This document shows, in pieces, positions 1 through 8,243 of a stretch of 48,085 bases of DNA. The notes beneath the pieces were generated by a model. The model saw only the letters and a program-made list of their open reading frames with translations. It ran no database searches and had not been told where the DNA came from. Each line of letters begins with the position of its first letter. The stretch's first letter is position 1. Source of the DNA: an uncultured Brevibacillus sp. (lineage in GTDB: Bacteria > Bacillota > Bacilli > Brevibacillales > Brevibacillaceae); assembly GCF_947502445.1 (NCBI RefSeq), contig NZ_CANMZW010000044.1, positions 1 to 48,085 of the forward strand, given 5' to 3'. A program made the position numbers and the translations under genes.

Positions 1-259
1 TGTTCAATACAGAGATCATCTACTTGGAGCTGGTTAGACTTTTTTAAAAGTGTCCTTTACAAAGGGTACATTTTAATGCTTGAGTCCTTTTTATTTTTCT
101 CACATTTCCAAAGAACTTCAACTATAGTTCCTTTTCATCAATCAAATATAATAGGATAATTAAGCCATCATCAATGCTTAATGTATCAACGTTTGCAGAC
201 GTTTTCCTGCTTTGATGTGATACAATGATATAACCGAGGGCTATTAAAAGCATGAGTAG
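1..259. other. non-coding stretch upstream of hemW
   Basis: I see no convincing gene here. The only open frame of any length is on the minus strand (122-364), runs into the hemW start and has no ribosome binding site. In many Bacilli lepA lies directly upstream of hemW; it is not in the window. A TGATACAAT sequence at 218-226 looks like an extended -10 element, and a small inverted repeat (AACGT, 6 bases, ACGTT) lies at 188-203. Confidence 0.5.
218..226 (+). promoter_or_regulatory. possible extended -10 promoter for hemW leader
   Basis: TGATACAAT fits the TGn-TATAAT extended -10 form with one mismatch. No good -35 hexamer sits 16-18 bases upstream. If active, transcription would start near 233, about 30 bases before a hairpin with a T-tract. 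Inference only. Confidence 0.35.
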
Positions 260-284
260 GCCTGACCTTGTGTCAGGTTTTTTC
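260..284 (+). terminator. Rho-independent terminator or attenuator before hemW
   Basis: CCTGAC (261-266) and GTCAGG (272-277) pair around a five-base loop and are followed by six T residues. The hairpin sits only about 40 bases before the hemW start codon, so it could end upstream transcription or act as an attenuator in the hemW leader. Confidence 0.65.
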
Positions 285-321
285 CGTTCTATCATTTGAT
301 AAAATAAGGAGGGAAAGGGAC

Positions 322-1464
322 ATGATGCCTCAATCTGTTTACATCCACATTCCCTTTTGCACAAATAAATGCTATTACTGTGACTTTAACTCGTTCGTGA
401 CGAACAATCCCCAGCTGATCTGGGATTATCTCGAAGCGCTGAAGAGAGAGATGGAGTTGACCTTTAGCCAGCTGCCTGCCACGCAGATCAAAACGATCTT
501 CGTTGGCGGAGGGACTCCAACATTTTTAGACCATGAACAGATGCGAGCTTTTCTCGCCAACGTCCAGGAACAGCTCGGCAAGTACTGGACGCCAGATATT
601 GAATTTACGATGGAGGCTAACCCGGGTACAACCGATATGGAAAAGCTCAGAATCATGCGGGAGATGGGGGTCAACAGACTCAGCTTTGGGGTGCAATCGT
701 TTGATAATGCGCTCTTGAAGCGTCTGGGGCGCATCCATGATCGCGATGATGTGTATCGTAGCATCGACAATGCCAAGAAAATAGGCTTCGACAATTTCAG
801 CATCGATTTAATGTTCGGCTTGCCTGACCAGACAATAGAAATTTTCCGTGAGACGCTGGACAAGGCATTTGAACTTGGCACGACTCATTTTTCTGCCTAT
901 AGCCTAAAGGTGGAGGAAAACACGCTGTTCCATACCCTCTACCAAAAAGACCAGCTCCCTCTGCCTTCCGAAGATGCTGAGCTTCTTATGTATATGGTCT
1001 TAATCGAAGAAATGGAGAAGCACGGCTATCAGCAGTACGAAATCAGCAATTTTGCCAAACCAGGCTTTGAAAGCAAACATAATAAAACGTATTGGCTCAA
1101 TGATGAATACTATGGCTTGGGGGCAGGTGCCCACGGCTACGTTGGTGGAGAACGACATGTGAATGCTGGTCCGCTCGCCATCTATTTACAAAAGTGCAAG
1201 GAAGGCTTGCCGCGTGTTGAGCAGTTCCCTGTTCCTCGTGAGGATGCGATGGAGGAGCAAATGATTTTAGGCTTGCGTCTACGCGAAGGGGTAGACCTTG
1301 AACGTTTTGCAAAACGCTTCGGTACAACCGTAGAGGATGTTTTTGGGCAGATTGTTAAAGAAGAGATTGCCAAAGGAATGCTGCAAGAGGAAGACAGCTT
1401 CCTGAAGCTGACAAAACAAGGGCTCCCTCTAGGAAATGAGGTATTTGCTCGTTTCTTACGCTAA
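322..1464 (+). CDS. hemW: radical SAM heme chaperone HemW
   Basis: This 380-residue protein belongs to the HemN/HemW radical SAM family. The N-terminus carries the cluster motif CTNKCYYC with Cys13, Cys17 and Cys20, followed by DFNSF. The fourth cysteine of true coproporphyrinogen dehydrogenase HemN (CxxxCxxCxC) is absent, which points to HemW, a protein that binds heme and hands it to target proteins. GGGTP at 62-66 is the glycine-rich SAM-binding motif. The C-terminus has the HemW-type winged domain. An upstream in-frame start exists at 268, but AAGGAGGG at 306-313 sits 8 bases before the ATG at 322, so I chose that. hemW next to hrcA is the usual order in Bacilli. The older name 'oxygen-independent coproporphyrinogen III oxidase' is probably misleading. 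Confidence 0.93.
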   Translation: MMPQSVYIHIPFCTNKCYYCDFNSFVTNNPQLIWDYLEALKREMELTFSQLPATQIKTIFVGGGTPTFLDHEQMRAFLANVQEQLGKYWTPDIEFTMEANPGTTDMEKLRIMREMGVNRLSFGVQSFDNALLKRLGRIHDRDDVYRSIDNAKKIGFDNFSIDLMFGLPDQTIEIFRETLDKAFELGTTHFSAYSLKVEENTLFHTLYQKDQLPLPSEDAELLMYMVLIEEMEKHGYQQYEISNFAKPGFESKHNKTYWLNDEYYGLGAGAHGYVGGERHVNAGPLAIYLQKCKEGLPRVEQFPVPREDAMEEQMILGLRLREGVDLERFAKRFGTTVEDVFGQIVKEEIAKGMLQEEDSFLKLTKQGLPLGNEVFARFLR

Positions 1465-1523
1465 TGCTTGCATAAAACTGGCGAAAATTGTTCCATTTTG
1501 ACCTTCTAACTTACTCAAGTCCG

Positions 1524-1552
1524 TTGACAAATCCTTCTACTATTGATACCTT
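1524..1552 (+). promoter_or_regulatory. candidate sigma-A promoter of the hrcA-dnaK operon
   Basis: A perfect TTGACA -35 lies at 1524-1529. The -10 region 17 bases on (TACCTT, 1547-1552) is a weak match; alternatives overlap it. The promoter lies directly upstream of the CIRCE operator, the arrangement expected for HrcA repression. Confidence 0.55.
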
Positions 1553-1563
1553 AGTAAATAGAT

Positions 1564-1590
1564 TTAGCACTCGCTAGCATGGAGTGCTAA
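1564..1590 (+). promoter_or_regulatory. CIRCE operator (HrcA binding site)
   Basis: TTAGCACTC (1564-1572), a nine-base spacer and GAGTGCTAA (1582-1590) match the CIRCE consensus exactly. HrcA binds this element as a dimer and represses class I heat-shock genes; GroE chaperones assist HrcA folding. It is the only CIRCE I see in the window, so hrcA, grpE and dnaK should share it. Confidence 0.97.
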
Positions 1591-1642
1591 CAAAGTACTT
1601 TGATACACAAAGTGCCACACCACAGGGAGGCGAGCGACATCC

Positions 1643-2668
1643 ATGTTATCAGACCGTCAACAATTAATTCTTAATGCGATCGTCGATAATTACATTCATT
1701 CCGCCGAACCTGTTGGCTCCCGCACCATCTCGAAACGGGAGGGCATCGGATTTTCTTCGGCAACGATACGCAATGAGATGTCCGATTTGGAAGAGCTGGG
1801 ATACTTAGAGCAACCTCATACGTCGGCGGGACGAGTTCCTTCTACAAAAGGATATCGCTTTTACGTCGATAATCTGATTCAGCCGCATCTTTTGGATGAT
1901 GGCGAATTGGGTAAACTGAAACAGCTGTTTGCCGAGCGTATTCTCCATTCTGAGCAAGTTGTAGAATACACCGCTCAGATTCTTTCTCAGTTAACCAATT
2001 ACACAGCGGTTGTACTGGGGCCAGAAATCTTTGAGCATCGGTTAAAACATATACAAATCGTTCCTCTCAACGAACAGCAAGCAGTAGCGATTGTGGTGAC
2101 ACATACAGGACGCGTGGAAAACAAGCTGATAGATTTGCCAGAGGGAATTGGCTCTGGAGAAATCGAGCGTCTGGTCAACCTTTTGAACAGCAGACTTGCC
2201 GACGTGCCACTATGGCAGCTCAGGCAGCGTCTCTATCAGGAAATATCAGGGGAGATGCGACGCCACGCAGAACAGTATGAGGAAATGCTTCGTGTCCTCG
2301 ATCAGTCGCTGACACAAGAAGAGGATCGAGTGTACCTTCGCGGTGCGACCAAAATCATGAACCAGCCTGAATTCCGGGATGTAGACAAGGTCAAGGACAT
2401 TTTGGAGCTTTTGGAGCAAAACGATCAATTGCTTCATTTGTTCGGGATGCCAGCGGATGGGCTTAGAGTACGCATCGGTCAGGAAAACCAGCTAGACGCG
2501 ATCAAGCAATGCAGTATTATCACGACATCCTATTCACTTGGCGGCAAGCCAGTAGGGATGGTGGGGATACTTGGGCCAACCCGGATGGAATACGGCAGAG
2601 TCATTACTGTGCTCAACTATCTGGCAGAAGGCTTATCGCGCATGCTGACTTCGCAGTTTGAGAAATAA
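1643..2668 (+). CDS. hrcA: heat-inducible transcription repressor HrcA
   Basis: This 341-residue repressor controls its own operon through the CIRCE element 53 bases upstream of its start. The N-terminal winged helix includes SSATIRNEMSDLEELG (38-53), followed by the conserved HTSAGRVPSTKGYRFYVD segment that is diagnostic of HrcA. The remainder is the GAF-like dimerisation domain with an inserted region. Length matches the family (about 340). GGGAGG about 12 bases upstream of the ATG at 1643 serves as ribosome binding site. It is the first gene of hrcA-grpE-dnaK. HrcA becomes active when GroEL is free and inactive when chaperones are titrated by unfolded protein, so the operon is induced by heat. 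Confidence 0.97.
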   Translation: MLSDRQQLILNAIVDNYIHSAEPVGSRTISKREGIGFSSATIRNEMSDLEELGYLEQPHTSAGRVPSTKGYRFYVDNLIQPHLLDDGELGKLKQLFAERILHSEQVVEYTAQILSQLTNYTAVVLGPEIFEHRLKHIQIVPLNEQQAVAIVVTHTGRVENKLIDLPEGIGSGEIERLVNLLNSRLADVPLWQLRQRLYQEISGEMRRHAEQYEEMLRVLDQSLTQEEDRVYLRGATKIMNQPEFRDVDKVKDILELLEQNDQLLHLFGMPADGLRVRIGQENQLDAIKQCSIITTSYSLGGKPVGMVGILGPTRMEYGRVITVLNYLAEGLSRMLTSQFEK

Positions 2669-2725
2669 ATGGATGGAAAGGCTGCCGGCAAGAGGTGCCG
2701 GAGGTGAGCCGCAGGAGGTATCGAC

Positions 2726-3268
2726 TTGAGCGACGAAAAATTGACGAAAGATTTGTCTGCCGATGAGGAGCAAGGGACTGCAGCAAGTGAGCAGCAGGAA
2801 ACGGTCGACGTAAACTGGGAGCAAGAAGCAGCCCAGTGGAAGGCACAGGCAGAGGAGCACCAAAACCGGATGCTTCGTGCTTTGGCCGACATGGATAACC
2901 TCAGACGACGTGTGCGCAAGGAACAGGAAGATCTGGCTAAATACGCTTCCCAAAAAATCGTGGAAGAGCTTTTGCCAGTTCTCGATAACTTTGAGCGGGC
3001 GCTTGCAGCTGACAAGGAATCGATGACTGTAGAATCACTGTTGACAGGGGTTGACATGGTTTACCGTCAGATGGTGCAGGCTTTCCAAAAAGAAGGCTTG
3101 AATGCGATTGAAGCAAAAGGACAACCGTTTGATCCTCACTACCATCAAGCGGTCATGCAAACTCAAGATCCTGAATTCGACTCAGGTATTGTAGTGGGCG
3201 AGCTGCAAAAAGGGTACATTTTTAAAGACCGCGTCATTCGTCCGGCGATGGTCCAGGTAAACGAATAA
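2726..3268 (+). CDS. grpE: nucleotide exchange factor GrpE
   Basis: GrpE releases ADP from DnaK and so sets the speed of the chaperone cycle. The 180-residue protein has an acidic, poorly conserved N-terminus (1-40), a long helix/coiled coil (about 41-95, including ALADMDNLRRRVRKEQED) and the C-terminal beta domain ending in the family signature near FKDRVIRPAMVQV. The start is TTG at 2726, with AGGAGG at 2713-2718 seven bases upstream. It follows hrcA by 57 bases and precedes dnaK by 51 bases, so all three are probably one transcript under CIRCE control. Confidence 0.97.
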   Translation: MSDEKLTKDLSADEEQGTAASEQQETVDVNWEQEAAQWKAQAEEHQNRMLRALADMDNLRRRVRKEQEDLAKYASQKIVEELLPVLDNFERALAADKESMTVESLLTGVDMVYRQMVQAFQKEGLNAIEAKGQPFDPHYHQAVMQTQDPEFDSGIVVGELQKGYIFKDRVIRPAMVQVNE

Positions 3269-3319
3269 CCATTTTTTCATACTTATATTAGACAGTGAAG
3301 TGTTAGGAGGACATATTGT

Positions 3320-5149
3320 ATGAGTCGCGTAATCGGAATTGACCTTGGAACAACCAACTCTTGTGTAGCCGTAATGGAAGGCGGAGAGCCTGTCGTTATT
3401 GCCAACGCAGAAGGTAACCGTACGACCCCATCCGTCGTTGCTTTTAAGAACGGTGAGCGAATTGTCGGGGAAGCAGCAAAGCGTCAAGCAATTACTAACC
3501 CGGATAATACCGTAATCTCCATCAAGCGCCACATGGGTTCTACTCATAAGGAAACGCTGGAAGGAAATCCATACACACCAGAGCAGCTTTCTGCAATGAT
3601 TCTGCAAAAGCTGAAAGCTGACGCTGAGGCTTATTTGGGCCAACCAGTGACGCAGGCAGTGATTACGGTTCCGGCATACTTCAATGACAGCCAGCGCCAA
3701 GCAACCAAAGATGCTGGTAAAATCGCTGGTCTGGAAGTACTTCGTATCGTGAACGAACCAACCGCAGCAGCACTTGCATACGGTATGGAGAAAACAGAAG
3801 ACCAAACCGTCCTCGTATTTGACTTGGGTGGTGGTACCTTCGACGTATCCATTCTTGAATTGTCCGAAGGCTTCTTCGAAGTAAAAGCAACCTCTGGTGA
3901 CAACAAACTGGGTGGAGACGACTTTGACCAAGTTGTTATGGATTACCTCGTGAGCGAGTTCAAAAAAGAACATGGCATCGACTTGTCCAAAGATCGCATG
4001 GCGCAACAACGTCTGAAAGATGCAGCAGAAAAAGCGAAAAAAGACCTCTCCGGCGTATTGACTACCACGATCTCTCTGCCGTTCATTACAGCAGATGCGA
4101 CTGGTCCAAAACACTTGGAGATGAACCTGACTCGCGCGAAATTCGAAGAGCTGACAGCTGAACTGGTTGAGCGTACAATGGGTCCAACTCGTCAAGCGCT
4201 GAAAGATGCTGGATTGACTCCAAGCGAGCTCAACCGCGTAATCCTGGTGGGTGGTTCCACTCGTATTCCAGCGGTACAAGAAGCAATCAAGAAATTCACA
4301 GGCAAAGAGCCACATAAAGGCGTTAACCCGGATGAAGTAGTAGCATTGGGTGCTGCTGTTCAAGCAGGTGTACTGACTGGTGATGTGAAGGACGTTGTTC
4401 TTCTCGACGTTACTCCACTCTCCCTCGGTATCGAAACATTGGGTGGCGTATTCACCAAGCTGATCGATCGCAACACGACGATCCCAACTAGTAAATCCCA
4501 AGTGTTCTCTACTGCCGCTGACAACCAAACATCCGTTGAAATTCACGTCCTGCAAGGTGAGCGTCAAATGGCGAATGACAACAAATCGCTCGGACGCTTC
4601 ACATTGTCTGATATCCCACCAGCTCCACGCGGCATCCCGCAAATCGAAGTTTCCTTCGACCTTGATGCCAATGGTATCGTGAACGTGCGTGCAAAAGACC
4701 TGGGTACAGGTAAAGAGCAGCGCATCACGATCACATCCAACTCTGGTCTGTCCGACGATGAAATCGATCGTATGGTAAAAGAAGCAGAGCTGAATGCTGA
4801 AGCTGACAAACAGCGCAAAGAGCAAGTAGAAATTCGCAACGAAGCTGACCAGCTCGTGTTCACTACTGAGAAAACACTGAAAGAAGTGGAAGGCAAAATC
4901 GATCAAGCAGAGATCGATCGTGCGAATGAAGCAAAAGACAAAGTGAAAAAGGCGCTGGAAGGTGGCAATCTCGAGGAAATCAAGTCTGCGAAGGACGCAT
5001 TATCCGAGATCATTCAGCAAATTTCTGTAAAGCTGTATGAGCAGGCTGCTCAAGCGCAGCAAAACGCGCAAGGCGGAGCAGAAGGCCAAGAGCCGAAGAA
5101 GGACAATGTAGTGGATGCTGACTATGAAGTGGTAGACGACAAAAAATAA
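3320..5149 (+). CDS. dnaK: molecular chaperone DnaK (Hsp70)
   Basis: This 609-residue Hsp70 binds exposed hydrophobic peptides under ATP control, with DnaJ and GrpE as partners. The N-terminal ATPase domain shows GIDLGTTNS near residue 6, then NEPTAAALAYG, DLGGGTFDVS and VILVGGSTRIP. The substrate-binding domain follows after DVTPLSLGIETLGG, and the helical lid ends in an acidic tail (EVVDDKK, close to the usual EEVDDKK). Length is typical for Gram-positive DnaK, which lacks a segment found in proteobacterial forms. AGGAGG at 3306-3311 precedes the ATG. A hairpin terminator and a possible new promoter separate it from dnaJ. A long minus-strand frame (3182-4906) overlies it; such antisense frames are common in dnaK and are not evidence of a gene. 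Confidence 0.98.
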   Translation: MSRVIGIDLGTTNSCVAVMEGGEPVVIANAEGNRTTPSVVAFKNGERIVGEAAKRQAITNPDNTVISIKRHMGSTHKETLEGNPYTPEQLSAMILQKLKADAEAYLGQPVTQAVITVPAYFNDSQRQATKDAGKIAGLEVLRIVNEPTAAALAYGMEKTEDQTVLVFDLGGGTFDVSILELSEGFFEVKATSGDNKLGGDDFDQVVMDYLVSEFKKEHGIDLSKDRMAQQRLKDAAEKAKKDLSGVLTTTISLPFITADATGPKHLEMNLTRAKFEELTAELVERTMGPTRQALKDAGLTPSELNRVILVGGSTRIPAVQEAIKKFTGKEPHKGVNPDEVVALGAAVQAGVLTGDVKDVVLLDVTPLSLGIETLGGVFTKLIDRNTTIPTSKSQVFSTAADNQTSVEIHVLQGERQMANDNKSLGRFTLSDIPPAPRGIPQIEVSFDLDANGIVNVRAKDLGTGKEQRITITSNSGLSDDEIDRMVKEAELNAEADKQRKEQVEIRNEADQLVFTTEKTLKEVEGKIDQAEIDRANEAKDKVKKALEGGNLEEIKSAKDALSEIIQQISVKLYEQAAQAQQNAQGGAEGQEPKKDNVVDADYEVVDDKK

Positions 5150-5212
5150 ATTCGTTGGAAACGGTGAGGGAGGGATCATCCCCTCCCTTGCTCTGTACGA
5201 TGTGACCCATGG

Positions 5213-5250
5213 AAGTCAAAGTCACTTAACTGCTGACTTTGACTTTTTTT
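5213..5250 (+). terminator. Rho-independent terminator after dnaK
   Basis: AAGTCAAAGTCA (5213-5224) pairs perfectly with TGACTTTGACTT (5234-5245) around a nine-base loop, followed by a run of T to 5250. A weaker GC-rich hairpin without T-tract precedes it near 5167-5189. Confidence 0.85.
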
Positions 5251-5272
5251 CAAGTCTGTCACATGCTATGAT
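5244..5272 (+). promoter_or_regulatory. dnaJ: candidate promoter of dnaJ
   Basis: TGCTATGAT at 5264-5272 is an extended -10 element with five of six matches to TATAAT. The -35 region 17 bases upstream falls in the T-tract of the dnaK terminator. Transcription would start near 5279, about 25 bases before the dnaJ ATG. Confidence 0.5.
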
Positions 5273-5304
5273 AACAGTTGACTGTCATGGGAGTGATATA
5301 GGAG

Positions 5305-6432
5305 ATGAAACGCGATTTTTACGAGGTACTCGGAGTCTCCAAGGAAGCGGACGCTGAGGAAATTAAAAAAGCGTATCGCAAGCTTGCGCGCCAGTACCAT
5401 CCGGATGTAAATAAAGCCGCTGATGCGGAAGAAAAGTTCAAAGAAGTAAAGGAAGCGTATGACGTCCTTTCCGAGCCACAAAAGCGTGCTCAGTACGACC
5501 GTTTTGGTCATCAAGACCCGAATCAGGGCTTTGGCGGCGGTGGTTTTGATGCCTCTGGAATGGGTGGCTTCGGTGACATTTTTGACATGTTCTTCGGTGG
5601 CGGTGGCAGAAGAGGGAATCCAAACGCGCCTCGCAAAGGTGCTGATTTGCAATTTGGTTTGAGCATAGATTTCACAGATGCTGTTTTTGGAAAAGAAACC
5701 GATGTGGAAATTCCGAAAGAAGCAGAGTGCGATACGTGCCTTGGTTCTGGTGCAAAACCGGGAACGAGTGTGGACACATGTAAGACATGTAATGGTACAG
5801 GTCAACAAGAGGTTGCAGCGAATACGCCATTTGGTCGTATCGTAAATCGCCGCGTTTGTACGGCTTGTGAAGGCAAAGGGAAGGTCTACAAGGAAAAATG
5901 CCCTACTTGCCGTGGAAACGGACGCGTCAAGGTACGCCGAAAAATTCACCTCAACATCCCAGCAGGTGTAGATGACGGTGCACAGCTGCGTGTGTCTGGC
6001 GAAGGCGAGCCGGGAGCAAACGGTGGACCTCCGGGTGATCTGTATGTTGTCTTGCGCGTGAAGAGCCATGAGTTTTTCGAGCGTGAAGGCAATGATATTT
6101 ACTGTGAGGTTCCACTCACCTACGCGCAGGCCGCGCTTGGGGATGAGATCGAGGTGCCGACGGTCGATGGCCGTGTGAAGCTGAAGATCCCGGCTGGAAC
6201 GCAGACAGAAACCTTCTTCCGCTTGCGTGGCAAAGGTGTACCTCATCTTCGTGGCAGTGGTCGCGGGGATCAGCACGTAAAAGTACGCTTGATTACACCA
6301 ACCAAGCTCAGCGACAAACAGAAGGAGCTCCTGCGTGAGCTTGCTGAATTGTCCGGTGAAAAGCCAGGGCAGCATGGAGCAGAAGACGAAAGCTTTTTCG
6401 AGAAAATGAAACGGGCATTCCGCGGCGAATAA
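5305..6432 (+). CDS. dnaJ: molecular chaperone DnaJ
   Basis: DnaJ (375 residues) delivers substrates to DnaK and stimulates its ATPase. The J domain carries HPD at 32-34. A Gly/Phe-rich linker follows (about 75-110). Four CxxCxGxG zinc-binding repeats begin at Cys142, Cys159, Cys185 and Cys199, so this is a complete type I DnaJ. The C-terminal substrate-binding domains and a dimerisation tail complete it. GGAG directly abuts the ATG at 5305, so the functional ribosome binding site is more likely GGGAG at 5289-5293. It lies after a terminator and its own candidate promoter, so its regulation may be partly separate from dnaK. prmA follows 67 bases later. Confidence 0.97.
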   Translation: MKRDFYEVLGVSKEADAEEIKKAYRKLARQYHPDVNKAADAEEKFKEVKEAYDVLSEPQKRAQYDRFGHQDPNQGFGGGGFDASGMGGFGDIFDMFFGGGGRRGNPNAPRKGADLQFGLSIDFTDAVFGKETDVEIPKEAECDTCLGSGAKPGTSVDTCKTCNGTGQQEVAANTPFGRIVNRRVCTACEGKGKVYKEKCPTCRGNGRVKVRRKIHLNIPAGVDDGAQLRVSGEGEPGANGGPPGDLYVVLRVKSHEFFEREGNDIYCEVPLTYAQAALGDEIEVPTVDGRVKLKIPAGTQTETFFRLRGKGVPHLRGSGRGDQHVKVRLITPTKLSDKQKELLRELAELSGEKPGQHGAEDESFFEKMKRAFRGE

Positions 6433-6499
6433 GTCGCGGATTTTGTCCGATTACTGATGAAAAGCCCAAATGGGAGCTTATGTGGGGAGTGGTAGATTC

Positions 6500-7441
6500 G
6501 TGAAATGGTCAGAAGTAAGTATCCATACAACAGCGGAGGCTACGGAGGCGGTGTCCAACCTCTTGTATGAAATGGGGGCCAATGGCGTCGTGATCGAAGA
6601 CCCAGAGGTACTTTATCGCGAGTGGGATACGCCGTTTGGTGAAATCTACCAGCTATCCCCTGATGATTTTCCGGCCGAGGGCGTATTCGTCAAAGCTTAC
6701 CTACCGGTAGACAGTAGTGAACTGCTTGATGTGGTAGAAGAGCTGAAGGAGCAATTGGCCCAGCTGACAGAGTACGGTCTGGATATTGGCAAAGCTGCCA
6801 TTGCTGTCAACGATGTTCACGAAGACGAATGGGCCCACGCCTGGAAAAAGTATTACAAGCCGGTGCATGCTTCTGATCGCATGACGATCAAGCCGGTCTG
6901 GGAAGAGTATGAGCCGAAAACACCGGACGAAATTATTATCGAGATGGACCCGGGAATGGCTTTTGGTACCGGTACACATCCAACGACGATTCTGTGTCTG
7001 CGTGCATTGGAACAGTATTTGGCAAAAGGCGACCGTGTCTATGATGTAGGAACGGGAACAGCCATATTGAGTATTGCAGCAATCAAGCTGGGAGCAGAAC
7101 ACGTTTTGGCGATGGACTTGGATGAGGTTGCTGTTCGTTCTGCGCAGGCCAATACAGAATTAAACGGGGTGCACGAGCACATCGTCGTCAGACAAAACAA
7201 CCTCCTCGATGACATCGAAGAGCAGGTGGAAGTAGTCATCGCCAACATTCTTGCAGAAGTAATCCTGCGCTTTACCAATGATGTTTTCCGGGTGCTGAAG
7301 CCGGGTGGTACCTTTATTGCTTCAGGGATCATTGAAGCGCGTGCGGCAGACGTAAAAGCAGCACTGACAGCTTCCGGTCTTGAGATCGTGGAAACCATTT
7401 TCATCGATGACTGGGTAGCAATTGTAGCAAAAAAACAGTAG
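6500..7441 (+). CDS. prmA: ribosomal protein L11 methyltransferase PrmA
   Basis: PrmA methylates lysines and the N-terminus of ribosomal protein L11 with S-adenosylmethionine. The N-terminal L11-recognition domain (KWSEVSIHTTAEATEAVSN) is followed by a linker and the class I methyltransferase fold, with VYDVGTGTAILSIAAIKLGA as SAM motif I and the NILAEV catalytic segment further on. I chose GTG at 6500 (313 residues) because homologues begin with M/VKWSE and GGGAGTGG lies 8 bases upstream; an in-frame ATG at 6470 would add ten unrelated residues. Its place after dnaJ and before rsmE is widely conserved in Bacilli. Confidence 0.95.
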   Translation: MKWSEVSIHTTAEATEAVSNLLYEMGANGVVIEDPEVLYREWDTPFGEIYQLSPDDFPAEGVFVKAYLPVDSSELLDVVEELKEQLAQLTEYGLDIGKAAIAVNDVHEDEWAHAWKKYYKPVHASDRMTIKPVWEEYEPKTPDEIIIEMDPGMAFGTGTHPTTILCLRALEQYLAKGDRVYDVGTGTAILSIAAIKLGAEHVLAMDLDEVAVRSAQANTELNGVHEHIVVRQNNLLDDIEEQVEVVIANILAEVILRFTNDVFRVLKPGGTFIASGIIEARAADVKAALTASGLEIVETIFIDDWVAIVAKKQ

Positions 7442-7459
7442 AATAGTGAGGTTGGCGAG

Positions 7460-8212
7460 ATGCAACGATATTTTGCCGAGCCACATCTCTTTACCGAACA
7501 GGAGATTACCATTATCGGAGACGATGTTCATCATATCGTAAACGTAATGCGAGCTCGCGTCGGCGAAGAAATTCTTGTTTCGGATGGAGCAGGTAAAACG
7601 GTAAGAGCCAAGCTTGTCTCCCTTTCTCCAAAAGAAGTAAAGGCGGACGTGGTAGAGGTGCTCGGAGATGAGAGCGAACTCCCGATTCGTGTAACGATTG
7701 GACAAGGGCTGCCAAAAGGCGAGAAGATGGAGTGGATCTTGCAAAAGGGGACGGAACTCGGGGCGTACTCTTTTTTTCCGTTTTCTTCTGAGCGTACCAT
7801 TGTGAAGCTTGATGCAAAAAAAGAGGCGAAAAAGCTGGAGCGCTGGCGTAAAATCGTGAAGGAAGCAGCAGAACAGTCTCATCGAGCAGTTTTGCCAGAG
7901 CTATTGTCACCTGTTTCTTTTCGAGAAGCATTGCAAGCAGCTAGCAGTTATACCAAATGTGCCATTGCATATGAAAAAGAAGGCAGCACTACACTTCATC
8001 AAGTGCTGGAGGATATGTCTGTAGATGATTCATTGCTCGTCCTAGTTGGCCCCGAGGGTGGATTTTCTGCGGACGAGGTAGCCCAAGCGGAGAAAATGGG
8101 GTTTCTGACTGTGTCACTCGGTCCACGCATTTTGCGCACCGAAACAGCCAGCCAGTATATTCTGGCCTGTGCTTCCTACCAGTTTGAACGAAAAGGCACA
8201 TTACTTCGCTAA
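7460..8212 (+). CDS. rsmE: 16S rRNA (uracil1498-N3)-methyltransferase RsmE
   Basis: RsmE methylates N3 of U1498 in 16S rRNA within the 30S subunit. The 250-residue protein opens with the PUA-like domain typical of the family (MQRYFAEP, then DVHHIVNVMRARVGEEI) and ends with the SPOUT trefoil-knot domain, where LVGPEGGFSADEV and SLGPRILRTETA form the SAM-binding knot. Length is normal. GTGAGG lies 8 bases upstream of the ATG. It follows prmA by 18 bases and is followed at 31 bases by mtaB, so the three are likely cotranscribed. Confidence 0.96.
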   Translation: MQRYFAEPHLFTEQEITIIGDDVHHIVNVMRARVGEEILVSDGAGKTVRAKLVSLSPKEVKADVVEVLGDESELPIRVTIGQGLPKGEKMEWILQKGTELGAYSFFPFSSERTIVKLDAKKEAKKLERWRKIVKEAAEQSHRAVLPELLSPVSFREALQAASSYTKCAIAYEKEGSTTLHQVLEDMSVDDSLLVLVGPEGGFSADEVAQAEKMGFLTVSLGPRILRTETASQYILACASYQFERKGTLLR

Positions 8213-8243
8213 GGCCCATGCAGGAACGAAAGGAGGAATCGCA

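Noticed and set aside
122..364. 80-codon minus-strand frame at the window start
   Set aside because: It spans the hemW start, ribosome site and the leader hairpin, and has no start signal of its own.
3182..4906. 574-codon open frame on the minus strand across grpE/dnaK
   Set aside because: It is antisense to dnaK over almost its full length. Long antisense frames are a known by-product of dnaK codon use, there is no ribosome site, and the protein is rich in Cys, Phe and His without any family pattern.
5167..5189. GGGAGG/CCTCCC hairpin after dnaK as a terminator
   Set aside because: No T-tract follows; the T-rich hairpin just downstream is the better candidate.
5266..6375. 369-codon open frame on the minus strand across dnaJ
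   Set aside because: Antisense to dnaJ, no ribosome site and low-complexity Cys/Thr/Phe composition; a shadow of dnaJ codons.
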